From Nitrospirota bacterium (GTDB lineage Bacteria > Nitrospirota > Thermodesulfovibrionia > Thermodesulfovibrionales > Magnetobacteriaceae): a stretch of DNA of 9,935 nucleotides. Numbering within the stretch: the stretch's first letter is position 1; every line of letters begins with the position of its first letter. Of the stretch, positions 1 to 6,214 are shown in pieces. The notes beneath the pieces were generated by a model. The model was not told where the DNA came from. It did no database searches and saw only the letters and a program-made list of their open reading frames with translations. The DNA is taken from NCBI GenBank assembly GCA_015233485.1, contig JADFXO010000130.1:1-9935 (forward strand). The letters are read 5' to 3'. Both the position numbers and the translations under genes were made by a program.

Positions 1-97
1 ATTGCACATTTAGGGGAAAACCGTCATAGAAACCCAGCATAGCGGTTTTTATTCGTTGGAACATCTCTACTACTCGTTAAAATTCCGCCTGTGTAAC

Positions 98-126
98 ACT
101 GGACAAAATGATTCATTTTGTCCAGT
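98..126. promoter_or_regulatory. Perfect 29-bp palindrome, probable operator or recombinase site
   Basis: Two perfect 14-base arms (ACTGGACAAAATGA and its reverse complement) flank a single T at 112. The site lies inside the cassette, 138 bases before the toxin start. A perfect dyad of this length is a good candidate operator for the HTH antitoxin at 605-925, because type II antitoxins usually repress their own operon. It could also be a subterminal recombinase-binding site. It is not a terminator, since no T-run follows. The same DNA recurs at 9906-9934 because the window ends overlap. Confidence 0.5.
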
Positions 127-263
127 TTATCACTTATGACCGCTTGAAAACCCGCGTATTTACTAAGGGCAGTACAGGCCAAAATTAGACAAAACGATGA
201 AGGTGTGCGGTTTTCTAAAAAAAGAGCTTGAAAAATTGGTGATAAATATATCAACATATAGCA

Positions 264-608
264 ATGAAAGATGCGCGGCTAATTTCGTGGATGAGAGCGG
301 CACGAAGGGATTTTGAAAAATTTCCCTATGATGTGCGCGCTGATATGATGAGAGCGCTTACTATGGCAGCAGAAGGCAGCAAGTCGGACAATGCCAAGCC
401 CTTCAAAAGTGTTGACGGAGGGGTCTTTGAAATAGCACTTAAACATCAAGGTGATGCCTTCCGTGTTCTCTATGCCGTGAAGATCGACGTGGATATTTGG
501 GTCATTCACGTCTTTCAGAAAAAATCAAAGACCGGAATTAAAACGCCTCAAATGGAGGTTGACCTTATTCGTGAACGCTTAAAACAATTGAAGGAGGCTC
601 TACAATGA
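264..608 (+). CDS. HigB/RelE-type toxin (phage Gp49-like family)
   Basis: The 114-residue product looks like the toxin of a type II toxin-antitoxin pair. Supporting marks are GDAFRVLYAV at about 63-72, IHVFQKKSKTGIKTP at 81-95, and a closing helix rich in R, K and E. That layout is typical of the Gp49-like (DUF891) branch of the RelE/HigB superfamily, whose characterised members are usually ribosome-dependent mRNA endonucleases; the activity here is inferred. Length is normal for the family. No good Shine-Dalgarno site precedes the ATG, so translation may be weak. Its stop overlaps the antitoxin start in ATGA, indicating translational coupling. The toxin-first order is common for HigBA-like loci. 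The role is likely plasmid or cassette stabilisation. Confidence 0.85.
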   Translation: MKDARLISWMRAARRDFEKFPYDVRADMMRALTMAAEGSKSDNAKPFKSVDGGVFEIALKHQGDAFRVLYAVKIDVDIWVIHVFQKKSKTGIKTPQMEVDLIRERLKQLKEALQ

Positions 609-925
609 AAGACGATTTTGAATTGATACGCGGAAGCGGTAATGTGTTCCGCGACTTTGGCCATCCCAACGCCAGCGTAGAACAGGCTCGCGCTATTCTT
701 GCCGCAAAGATTGTACGCACGCTTGACGAACGCGAACTGTCCACGCGCGAAGCTGAAAGGCTAACAGGCATATCACATTCAGAATTTTCACGCATCCGAA
801 ATGCGCGTCTGAAGCACTTTACGCTTGACAGGATGATTGCGATTCTTGAAAAACTTGACGCAGATATTGAAGTGAACGTTACCTTCACGCCATGTCATTC
901 TTTGCAAGAAGGTGTACACGCCTAA
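605..925 (+). CDS. HigA-like XRE-family antitoxin
   Basis: The 106-residue product is the probable antidote to the upstream toxin and an autoregulator of the operon. Residues about 45-85 (LSTREAERLTGISHSEFSRI and the helices that follow) form a helix-turn-helix of the XRE type found in antitoxins with an N-terminal extension. The extension, about residues 1-40, probably contributes to toxin binding and dimerisation (family knowledge). A strong GAAGGAGG lies 7 bases before the ATG, in contrast to the toxin, so the antitoxin should be made in excess. It overlaps the toxin by 4 bases, and the recombinase starts 3 bases after its stop. The 29-bp palindrome at 98-126 is the obvious candidate operator. 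Confidence 0.85.
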   Translation: MKDDFELIRGSGNVFRDFGHPNASVEQARAILAAKIVRTLDERELSTREAERLTGISHSEFSRIRNARLKHFTLDRMIAILEKLDADIEVNVTFTPCHSLQEGVHA

Positions 926-928
926 GCG

Positions 929-1477
929 ATGAACGAACGTAAACACCTAACCGGCCTTGAAGTCGAAAAACTCTTAGCGGCCACCAAAGGCAGCCGCCAC
1001 GAAGCCCGCGACCGTTGCCTTTTGCTTCTCATGTTCCGCCACGGCTTGCGCGTATCCGAAGCTTGCGGCCTTGCGTTGTCGCAGGTGGACATTGAAAGCC
1101 GTGTGCTTCATGTAGAGCGGCTTAAAAAAGGGCTTTCCACAACTCACCCCTTACGATCCGATGAATTGAAGGCGGTTAAAGTTTGGCTTGCGATCCGCTC
1201 TAAGATGAAGCCGGAAACAGACGCTTTTTTTATCAGCGAACGACGTGGCGCGTTAAGCCGTAAGACCGCGTGGCTTGCGATCCGTTCTTATGGCAAGCTT
1301 GCCGAACTTGCCTTGCCCGCCAACCCCCACATGCTCCGCCACGCTTGCGGCTTTGCTCTTGCAGACCAGGGCACGGATACGCGGCTCATTCAGGACTACT
1401 TAGGCCACCGGAACATTCAGCATACCGTCATTTACACCACGACAAATCCGGCACGGTTTGAAAGGCTTTGGCGATAA
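929..1477 (+). CDS. Short (catalytic-domain-only) tyrosine recombinase
   Basis: This 182-residue protein has all hallmarks of the tyrosine recombinase catalytic domain: Arg41 in HGLRVSEACGL, a lysine at 66-67 in RLKKG, His134 and Arg137 in HMLRHACG, His160 in YLGHRN, and the nucleophile candidate Tyr169 in VIYTTTN. It is much shorter than XerC/D or phage integrases and lacks the N-terminal core-binding domain, like the FimB/FimE type inversion recombinases. No Shine-Dalgarno site is evident. It starts 3 bases after the antitoxin stop, so it is probably co-translated with the toxin-antitoxin pair. It is GC-rich relative to the plasmid backbone. The inverted end repeats that bracket the operon are its most likely DNA substrates (inference). 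A resolution or inversion role is the alternative. Confidence 0.9.
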   Translation: MNERKHLTGLEVEKLLAATKGSRHEARDRCLLLLMFRHGLRVSEACGLALSQVDIESRVLHVERLKKGLSTTHPLRSDELKAVKVWLAIRSKMKPETDAFFISERRGALSRKTAWLAIRSYGKLAELALPANPHMLRHACGFALADQGTDTRLIQDYLGHRNIQHTVIYTTTNPARFERLWR

Positions 1478-1482
1478 CTTGG

Positions 1483-1525
1483 TCTATGACAGACTTCCCC
1501 TAAATGTTTAATTTTACCCAATGAC
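1483..1525 (+). repeat. Right terminal inverted repeat of the cassette
   Basis: It begins 6 bases after the recombinase stop codon. It carries TCTATGAC, TTCCCCTAAATGT, AATTTTACCC and AATGAC in that order, matching the inverted left end. The terminal 6-mers of the two ends, AATAAC and AATGAC, differ at one base, as expected for related spacer sequences. Beyond 1525 the similarity stops. Confidence 0.6.
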
Positions 1526-1663
1526 AGATAGAATACTTGTGTTATCATTAGGTAAATCCCCCCATTCCATCTTCTATGCTTCAACCCACCCCTATCGAGC
1601 CGTATAAAGGCGTACACGGCGGTTTATCTGGATGGCGGGGAATGGAGGAACTAAACTAAATCC

Positions 1664-1698
1664 TATGTCGGTTTTCCCCGGAATATGCAATTTTACCC
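1664..1698 (+). repeat. Solo copy of the cassette-end sequence
   Basis: This 35-bp block matches the copy at 8734-8768 in 32 of 35 positions. It shares CGGTTTTCCCC and TGCAATTTTACCC with the left cassette end (in inverted orientation). It has the same orientation as the right cassette end, 139 bases further out, but has no partner on its right side. Confidence 0.65.
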
Positions 1699-1780
1699 AT
1701 CGTCGGTCATGCGCCTTCATTCAGTTGGTGGTTTTCTCTTGTTTTTTAAAAGTGCGTCTTACTAATGCGATTTTTATTCC

Positions 1781-2000
1781 CCACTTACAACACCTTAAAC
1801 TTTTCTTATATAAATCTCTAAATCGTCCCTATATCATTCTAACTCTTTAGTCCATTATTAATAACCATTAATCTTAAAAAATAATATTATCTTTGCACTT
1901 AACACCACACATCCTCTTTATCTCTTTACATATTATCATACCATACACCATCGAATTCTTTCAACTATTCTTCCTCACTAAGATCATATAATATTCTGTA
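1781..2000 (+). promoter_or_regulatory. G-depleted pyrimidine/A-rich leader, possible Rho-utilisation region
   Basis: Only 6 of 220 plus-strand bases are G, while C and T are abundant, so a transcript of this strand would be nearly unstructured. C-rich, G-poor RNA is the known substrate of Rho. The segment could insulate the gene at 2020 from the upstream cassette or regulate its leader. This is inferred from composition alone. Confidence 0.35.
1987..1992 (+). promoter_or_regulatory. Probable -10 element for the 2020-3066 gene
   Basis: TATAAT matches the sigma-70 -10 consensus exactly, 28 bases before the start codon. No convincing -35 hexamer is seen at the usual distance, so the promoter may be weak or activator-dependent. 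Confidence 0.4.
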
Positions 2001-2019
2001 ATACAAAGGAGACACAGAC

Positions 2020-3066
2020 ATGGAAGCACTATTTGATAGTATAGTAACATCAATCAACGTTCACTTAGACCTGGTTAGGGTCACCTTCATCAATCGTGGT
2101 AACGTGCTTACAGACCTTAAGAAAGAGCTCAAAACACGATTCAAGCCTCTTGGAACGCCTCCAAGCAAGTTTAGAGATGGGAGCAAGGCTATTTTACATG
2201 GGATGTATAAATCGGGCAACTCCAGCTTACTCATTTATCAACATAATCATACAGATGGATTTGTTTTTATTTTAACAATCAGTAAAACGACGATGAAACT
2301 TCTTCGGATAGTAGAGGGTATTTTTCTTAAGATAACAAAGTCGATTAGGGAGCGGTCTGTTTGGCTTCGTAGTGTTGAAGTTGCTTGCGATATAAAGTTA
2401 TCGGATGCTGATTATTCAAAATCGTTACATCAATACTTATCTCGTTATGCTACTTTAAAATTCGCTAGGGCAGGTAATCGTAAAAGATTCATTGGTACTG
2501 ATGGTAGTAGTACTGACTACACAGGCAAAGACGGAAACGTGCGCAAAGGCCCTAAGGCAGTTAGAGGGTACGTTAAAGAGGAAGAGAACAGGCAAGAAGA
2601 TAGCACGTTTAATATTAATGTTATCAAGGGTCGCTTCATACGTATTGAGCTTGTTGTAAACAGTCCCACCATAAATAAAAAAAGATTGGCTTTAGGGTCT
2701 TGGTGTGAATATGTCAGGAACATCGACATATGGGAGTCAATAATCTTTCGTGAAGATATGGTTATAAGCAGACTTGCAAAATGTATTATAGGTAATGAGC
2801 CAGGTAGGAACAAGGCTAACTCTACTGAAGAACAAATCGTTGAGTATAAGGAATTGATAGACGAATTAGGGCAGGCATTCTATAGCGAGATAGATGGTTT
2901 GAGTGTTTCCCATCAAATCGATTACTTTAAAAAGAAAATGTTACAGGAGCATTTTTTCAGCAACATGGACGACATCTTTCCCAAGATGGAAAATCCGATT
3001 TTAAAGCACATTAAACAACACCCCGACCATTACGAGGATTTAAGAATAAAGAGAATAATATCGTAA
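2020..3066 (+). CDS. Putative rolling-circle-type replication initiator or relaxase-like protein
   Basis: The 348-residue protein is not recognised with certainty, but its layout resembles the Rep_trans and phage gene II initiators. It has a beta strand with an acidic end (SVEVACDI, about 118-125), then DYTGKDG (166-172), then RGYVKEEENR (182-191), which resembles the usual Y-D-K-x-x-E block, then IRIELVVN (207-214), which resembles the R-x-E-L strand. By analogy Tyr167 is the candidate nicking tyrosine. No canonical H-x-H metal motif is obvious. Residues 215-348 are mostly helical and charged. The start is well supported: AAAGGAG 8 bases before the ATG and a TATAAT further up. If correct, it would provide a second replication or a mobilisation function beside the O-like protein at 7452. 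It could also be an unrelated DNA-binding protein. Confidence 0.4.
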   Translation: MEALFDSIVTSINVHLDLVRVTFINRGNVLTDLKKELKTRFKPLGTPPSKFRDGSKAILHGMYKSGNSSLLIYQHNHTDGFVFILTISKTTMKLLRIVEGIFLKITKSIRERSVWLRSVEVACDIKLSDADYSKSLHQYLSRYATLKFARAGNRKRFIGTDGSSTDYTGKDGNVRKGPKAVRGYVKEEENRQEDSTFNINVIKGRFIRIELVVNSPTINKKRLALGSWCEYVRNIDIWESIIFREDMVISRLAKCIIGNEPGRNKANSTEEQIVEYKELIDELGQAFYSEIDGLSVSHQIDYFKKKMLQEHFFSNMDDIFPKMENPILKHIKQHPDHYEDLRIKRIIS

Positions 3067-3103
3067 TAGCTTCACGGCGAACACGTGTAGTTATGAAAAG
3101 ATA

Positions 3104-3142
3104 CCCCTCCCTTTCTCATGCAGTACAAGTAAGGGATAGGGG
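3104..3142 (-). terminator. Hairpin between convergent genes; intrinsic terminator for the minus-strand gene
   Basis: CCCCTCCCTT at 3104-3113 pairs with AAGGGA at 3131-3136 and GGGG at 3139-3142, with a 2-base bulge and a 17-base loop. On the minus strand the stem is followed by ATCTTTTC, a modest U-tract. It overlaps the stop codon of the 3116-4435 gene and lies 38 bases past the end of the plus-strand gene, so it may also slow transcription from the left. Confidence 0.55.
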
Positions 3143-4435
3143 GGGAGATACCATAGCTATTGGCACATCGACTGCACTCCGTTTTTTTCTCGGATTAGCT
3201 TGAGCCAGCTTCGCCTTTTTTCTTTCTTCTCTAAGAGCTAACTTCGCTGCTCTATTCTTCTTTTTTCTTTCTTCTTCCACATACCGCTTCAACTCCCTAA
3301 AATACTGCTTCCCTAATCGCTCACATCTATAAAGGTCTTTCTCTTCATACAATACATCAGACATCTCCACAGTTATAGATTCGTCAGATAACTTTCTTAC
3401 CGTAGTGGGGGAGAGGGAAAGATGAGCACCTTCTTTGTCATGCATTTTGTGATAGAAGTAATATGCGTCGGGGGCAATTACTAACGGGTTTAAGTTTTCT
3501 AATATCTCTTGCCATTCAGGAGAGTCTTTACCAAGTTTGCACCGTGCCTCGTACATAATTTGACCAATTCTAAAACTGCATCGAGCCACGCGTTGTTTGA
3601 TGAGTTCGAATACATCCTCAATCTTTTTCGCATCTGCAGAGGACAGATTCATAAGATTTTTAATTGAAAGATTTAATGTTGGTTTCGTAAATCTCGGAGC
3701 TTTAACATTAGGAATTACATCAGGGAGTGTTGCGCTCGGGGTATGTAATGGACAATTATGATTCCTATCGGCTGCACTGATTGCTTCGTAAACATTTAAA
3801 CGGTATCCATATTTACGCATTTTGAAATGTTTTGTGGGTTTGTGTTTACCATTTTTAGATTTAAACGTCGCATCTACATGCACTACATCCGGTATAGAAA
3901 ATCCTTCATCACTTACCCTGTTTGCAATATCTTTTTCGGTTATGCTTATGTCGGCCTCGGCTCTTTTACATGCCCATTTAAAATCGCCGCGTATATCATC
4001 CGGCAACTCAGAAAGTGCGTTGAGAAGCAAGGGGTGTATTTTATAATATGAACCATATATTGCATCAGGGGAGCTACATCGTAGATAAACAGTAAGGGAA
4101 TTTACGCCTCCTACGCTCATACAAGTGAAACTGTCCTTAAGCCAAGACTCAAAAGTGTCATCATCGATATTTTCAATGAAGTCGTTTCGCAGGGATGCAA
4201 GGTGTTCGCCAACGTCATAAACACATTTGGCGTACAATCTATTTATTGCCGTGGTAGCCTTGAAACGGATTTTTCTTGCTATCTCAGCCTTTAACTTTAT
4301 ATAAGCGATTTCCTTCTTCAACAATTCCTTATGGCCGTCATCAGTCCAATCGAACTTGCCTTGTCTCTTCTCAATTCGCCGAATGGCCTTATCACGATAT
4401 TCCTCTTCGTATTCATCTTCGATATTCTGCAACAC
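3116..4435 (-). CDS. Unrecognised plasmid protein with two possible DUF3102-like segments
   Basis: I cannot name this 439-residue protein. It starts at GTG (4433-4435) with GGAGG six bases upstream. Residues 1-60 are highly charged and helical. Residues about 65-175 (YDVGEHLASLRNDF, then FESWLKDSFTCMSVGGVNSL, then ALSELPDDIRGDF) resemble the pattern of DUF3102-type plasmid and phage proteins: a G-x-x-L helix, a W-L pair, then a helix-turn-helix-like segment. A second similar but shorter segment lies at about 275-335 (FRIGQIMYEARCKL to YYFYHKMHD). The C-terminus, about 385-420, is very basic (EERKKKNRAAKLALREERKK) and could bind nucleic acid. A minus-strand promoter at 4475-4503 and the terminator at 3104-3142 make it a single-gene unit. 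A DNA-binding or maintenance role is a guess. Confidence 0.75.
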   Translation of the reverse strand: MLQNIEDEYEEEYRDKAIRRIEKRQGKFDWTDDGHKELLKKEIAYIKLKAEIARKIRFKATTAINRLYAKCVYDVGEHLASLRNDFIENIDDDTFESWLKDSFTCMSVGGVNSLTVYLRCSSPDAIYGSYYKIHPLLLNALSELPDDIRGDFKWACKRAEADISITEKDIANRVSDEGFSIPDVVHVDATFKSKNGKHKPTKHFKMRKYGYRLNVYEAISAADRNHNCPLHTPSATLPDVIPNVKAPRFTKPTLNLSIKNLMNLSSADAKKIEDVFELIKQRVARCSFRIGQIMYEARCKLGKDSPEWQEILENLNPLVIAPDAYYFYHKMHDKEGAHLSLSPTTVRKLSDESITVEMSDVLYEEKDLYRCERLGKQYFRELKRYVEEERKKKNRAAKLALREERKKAKLAQANPRKKRSAVDVPIAMVSPPLSLTCTA

Positions 4436-4474
4436 TGTTTTCCTCCAGGTTTATGCCGTTTTTGTTATAGATAA

Positions 4475-4503
4475 ATTGTAACATAATTTGGAAGTAAAAG
4501 CAA
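4475..4503 (-). promoter_or_regulatory. Extended -10 promoter for the 3116-4435 gene
   Basis: On the minus strand TACAAT (4475-4480), preceded by TG one base upstream, forms an extended -10. TTGCTT (4498-4503) lies 17 bases further up as a weak -35. The distance to the GTG start is about 40 bases. A 7-bp inverted repeat (ATAATTC, TCT, GAATTAT) at 4507-4523 sits just upstream of the -35 and may bind a regulator. Confidence 0.5.
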
Positions 4504-4651
4504 TCAATAATTCTCTGAATTATGAATAAAAATAAAAATAATTTTATGCGATAATGGGATTTGATTAGCATATGAAAACCGACAAGTCTGTGAGTTAATT
4601 TCTTAATAGATTGCATAACAAAACATGGGAATATCGCTAGTTCTATGATAG

Positions 4652-5298
4652 GTGAATACACTCATTATGAATGCTGATGTTATGCAGAAGTATTTTCATA
4701 AAGTCTATAAAGATACTGCCTTATCCACGTTCAAATTAGACAGCGAAATGTGGGCTATGGGTGTAGGGGAAATCCGTCAAATGTCTAAATTTAACACAGA
4801 GTATGTTATAACTATCCATTCCCAAGGTAACGGTATAGAGGGAATGTGCCAGGCCTGATGAATACAAACGGGTTCAGTAAGCTCAAGCCAAATTCAGAAA
4901 TAGGGAGCGCGAACCAAAATACAGAACTTACGTGTTAATCAAAACAGGTTCCAGGGTAGTGAGGTTCAGTAAGTGGGTAAGTAAAGGTGAACTCTATACG
5001 TGCGCGTACATAGTTCTGGCGTATGAGTATGAGGCCGTCAGTATCGAGGGCGCAGGCATGACAAAGGAGAGTACGAGCATACCTTAGTATAACCGTCTTA
5101 AACCGTCGTTAAGTTGGGGAACAGGTAATCCCATACATTTATACCGTTTGTCGGGTACGAAAGGTTCTCGCTGGTTTCTCGCTGGTTATACGGTTATATT
5201 CCAGGATACCTACTACTTGGTTCCTTTACTTTGAAGAGGGGGCCGTCTTCGGTAAGCTGTTAAGATACCGTGAGTTATGGCCGTTTGATAGTTTGTAA
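4652..5298 (+). pseudogene. Frame-broken coding region, unidentified product
   Basis: One frame is open from 4652 (or ATG 4667, MNADVMQKYFHKVYKDTALS) to a TGA at 4856-4858. A second frame is then open from 4881 to 5232 (for example YVLIKTGSRVVRFSKWVSKG), interrupted only by a TAG at 5085-5087 and preceded by an in-frame TAA at 4878. A third frame runs from 5233 to a TAA at 5296-5298 (EEGAVFGKLLRYRELWPF). Roughly two thirds of the codons in the middle stretch begin with a purine, as in real genes. An 11-bp tandem duplication (TTCTCGCTGGT twice, 5165-5186) shifts frame by itself. The simplest reading is a decayed gene of about 200 codons. The upstream 60-residue part could still be expressed as a small protein. 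No family is recognised, and chance open frames are possible. Confidence 0.4.
5165..5186 (+). repeat. 11-bp perfect tandem duplication
   Basis: TTCTCGCTGGT occurs twice without a gap inside the broken coding region. Eleven is not a multiple of three, so the duplication changes the reading frame downstream; removing one copy joins the upstream frame to another open frame (about 5189 to 5263). Confidence 0.7.
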
Positions 5299-5457
5299 GG
5301 GCGCTTATATTCTATGCTTATACAGACTGCTTAAGAATCGGGCAACAGTGAGCCAGAACCATAAATATTCTTAGGCGAACACCAGGGGAGCCGGACTTGT
5401 AGTGGGACGCTATCTATTGTCCTGTTTATAGCATGTTAGAGGAATTGATTAAAGTAA
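5299..5457. other. Stretch without a supported gene
   Basis: No start with a ribosome-binding site is seen. One frame reads plausibly between TAA codons at 5332 and 5362 and a TAG at 5437, which may be further remains of the broken gene. Nothing else was recognised. Confidence 0.5.
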
Positions 5458-5512
5458 CGGTTTAACTACCGTTCAATCACCGTTTAGCTACCTTTAGAGT
5501 AGCCTTTTTAGA
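5458..5512 (+). repeat. Phased 11-bp imperfect repeats (iteron-like operator)
   Basis: Consecutive 11-base units are CGGTTTAACTA, CCGTTCAATCA, CCGTTTAGCTA, CCTTTAGAGTA and GCCTTTTTAGA. They share a CCGTTTAGCTA-like core and repeat once per helical turn, so a bound protein would contact one face of the DNA. They end 24 bases before the start of the HTH protein gene and abut its likely -10. They probably act as its operator, a partition site or replication iterons. Confidence 0.5.
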
Positions 5513-5518
5513 ATAAAA

Positions 5519-5524
5519 TATGAT
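5519..5524 (+). promoter_or_regulatory. Candidate -10 for the 5537-6214 gene
   Basis: TATGAT lies 12 bases before the ATG, so the transcript would begin only a few bases before the start codon. This fits the absence of a Shine-Dalgarno site and suggests a nearly leaderless mRNA. No clear -35 is seen; the 11-bp repeats occupy that position. Confidence 0.35.
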
Positions 5525-5536
5525 AGTATTTTAGTT

Positions 5537-6214
5537 ATGTTTAGCCTAACGGATATTGAAACACGCACCGGATTCAGCCGAGCCTACATAAATAAGTGCT
5601 TGAAGGAGTTAAGGGATGTTTTAAATCCTTTCATTAAGCGTGGTAACAATAATGCTATCCTGTTAAACTCAGATGGTTTGGTAATCTTCGATAAAATACG
5701 CCAGATGAAAGACCAAGGAATGGCTCTACCAGAGGTAAAAATTGAGTTAGCGAAGATACCTCAAACTCCAGATAAACCCTACTCTAAAGGTACTACAAAC
5801 CCCGGTAAAACACCACCACAAACCGAATTGCTTCAAGAAATACTAAAACTTGCTCAAGTTAACCAGGAACATAACCGACAACTGGTCAAAGACATTGAGG
5901 AACGAGACCAAATTATCAAAGAGCTCTCCGTGAAGAACGAACGGCTTGAAGGCAGCCTTAAACTTTTGACGGACGGACGTAATCCGGAACAAGTGCGGGC
6001 GGACTGGGAAAAGGCAAGGCAGAAAGAAGTTGAATTGGAACAGAACTTGAGGATGTTGACTAATGGCCGGGAGCCAGCCGTTGTTAAAAAAGAATCGGAA
6101 AATCGGGCAAAAAGACGAGCTGAGATACTACGTCGCCTTGGGGAAATCGACGGCCACCTTTTCAAGGGTAAAGAACGGAAACGATTACTCGAAGAACTTC
6201 AAAACTTGGAATAG
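5537..6214 (+). CDS. MerR-like HTH plus coiled-coil plasmid DNA-binding protein
   Basis: The 225-residue protein begins with a helix-turn-helix (FSLTDIETRTGFSRAYINK, 2-20) and a winged-helix-like continuation to about residue 75 (FDKIRQMKDQGMALPEV), reminiscent of MerR-type or KfrA-type plasmid regulators. A Pro/Thr/Lys linker (about 76-95) leads to a long charged coiled coil from about 96 to 225. The coiled coil contains an internal duplication 30 residues apart: LKLLTDGRNP (141-150) and LRMLTNGREP (171-180). The end is very basic and acidic (GKERKRLLEELQNLE). The architecture fits a multimeric repressor or stability protein. The phased repeats at 5458-5512 are its probable binding site, implying autoregulation. 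No Shine-Dalgarno site precedes the ATG. The exact family is uncertain. Confidence 0.65.
   Translation: MFSLTDIETRTGFSRAYINKCLKELRDVLNPFIKRGNNNAILLNSDGLVIFDKIRQMKDQGMALPEVKIELAKIPQTPDKPYSKGTTNPGKTPPQTELLQEILKLAQVNQEHNRQLVKDIEERDQIIKELSVKNERLEGSLKLLTDGRNPEQVRADWEKARQKEVELEQNLRMLTNGREPAVVKKESENRAKRRAEILRRLGEIDGHLFKGKERKRLLEELQNLE

Larger units (their letters stand above)
1..1525 (+). mobile_element. Putative mobile cassette: toxin-antitoxin plus tyrosine recombinase between terminal inverted repeats
   Basis: On the closed circle the cassette runs from about 9797 through the junction to about 1525, roughly 1.54 kb. It contains three same-strand genes (264-608, 605-925, 929-1477) with little or no spacing. 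Its two ends are imperfect inverted copies of each other: read outward they share TCTATGAC, TTCCCCTAAATGT, TTTACCCAAT and a final AC, 36 matches in 43 aligned columns with one gap. The genes are visibly richer in G and C than the flanking plasmid genes, which suggests separate ancestry. A tyrosine recombinase next to symmetrical ends is enough to propose self-mobility, but no transposition was observed and no target duplication is evident. It could instead be an old insertion or a resolution module. The boundaries are inferred from the repeats. Confidence 0.55.
1526..2019. other. Intergenic region with a solo repeat end and a G-poor leader
   Basis: No convincing large gene is present. A 27-codon open frame at 1576-1659 (ATG to TAA) reads like protein but has no ribosome-binding site and may be a gene remnant. 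A repeat end like the cassette terminus lies at 1664-1698. From 1781 to 2000 the plus strand has only 6 G in 220 bases. The gene at 2020 has AAAGGAG at 2005-2011 and a consensus -10 at 1987-1992. Confidence 0.6.

Noticed and set aside
17..49. Terminator-like hairpin AAAACCG with CGGTTTT followed by T
   Set aside because: The stem has only seven pairs, with three G-C, and a 19-base loop; it largely reflects the repeat sequence, so it was not called as a terminator.
24..257. Minus-strand open frame of 77 codons
   Set aside because: It crosses the left repeat and the 29-bp palindrome and has no ribosome-binding site or recognisable protein features.
1632..1850. Plus-strand open frame of 72 codons
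   Set aside because: It runs through a solo repeat copy and into the G-poor tract, with poor start context; it looks like non-coding DNA.
4413..4661. Minus-strand frame upstream of the 3116-4435 gene
   Set aside because: It overlaps the start of that gene and its good promoter and Shine-Dalgarno site, and has no start signals of its own.
4721..4729. DnaA-box-like TTATCCACG
   Set aside because: It is a single near-match lying inside the broken coding region, with no cluster around it.
4636..5298. Alternative genetic code with TAA/TAG read as glutamine
   Set aside because: The intact genes on the same molecule end normally at TAA or TGA, and the broken region also needs frame changes, so decay is the simpler explanation.
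5491..5509. Hairpin GCTAC with GTAGC followed by CTTTTT as a terminator
   Set aside because: The stem is only five base pairs and falls inside the 11-bp repeat array, which explains the symmetry better.
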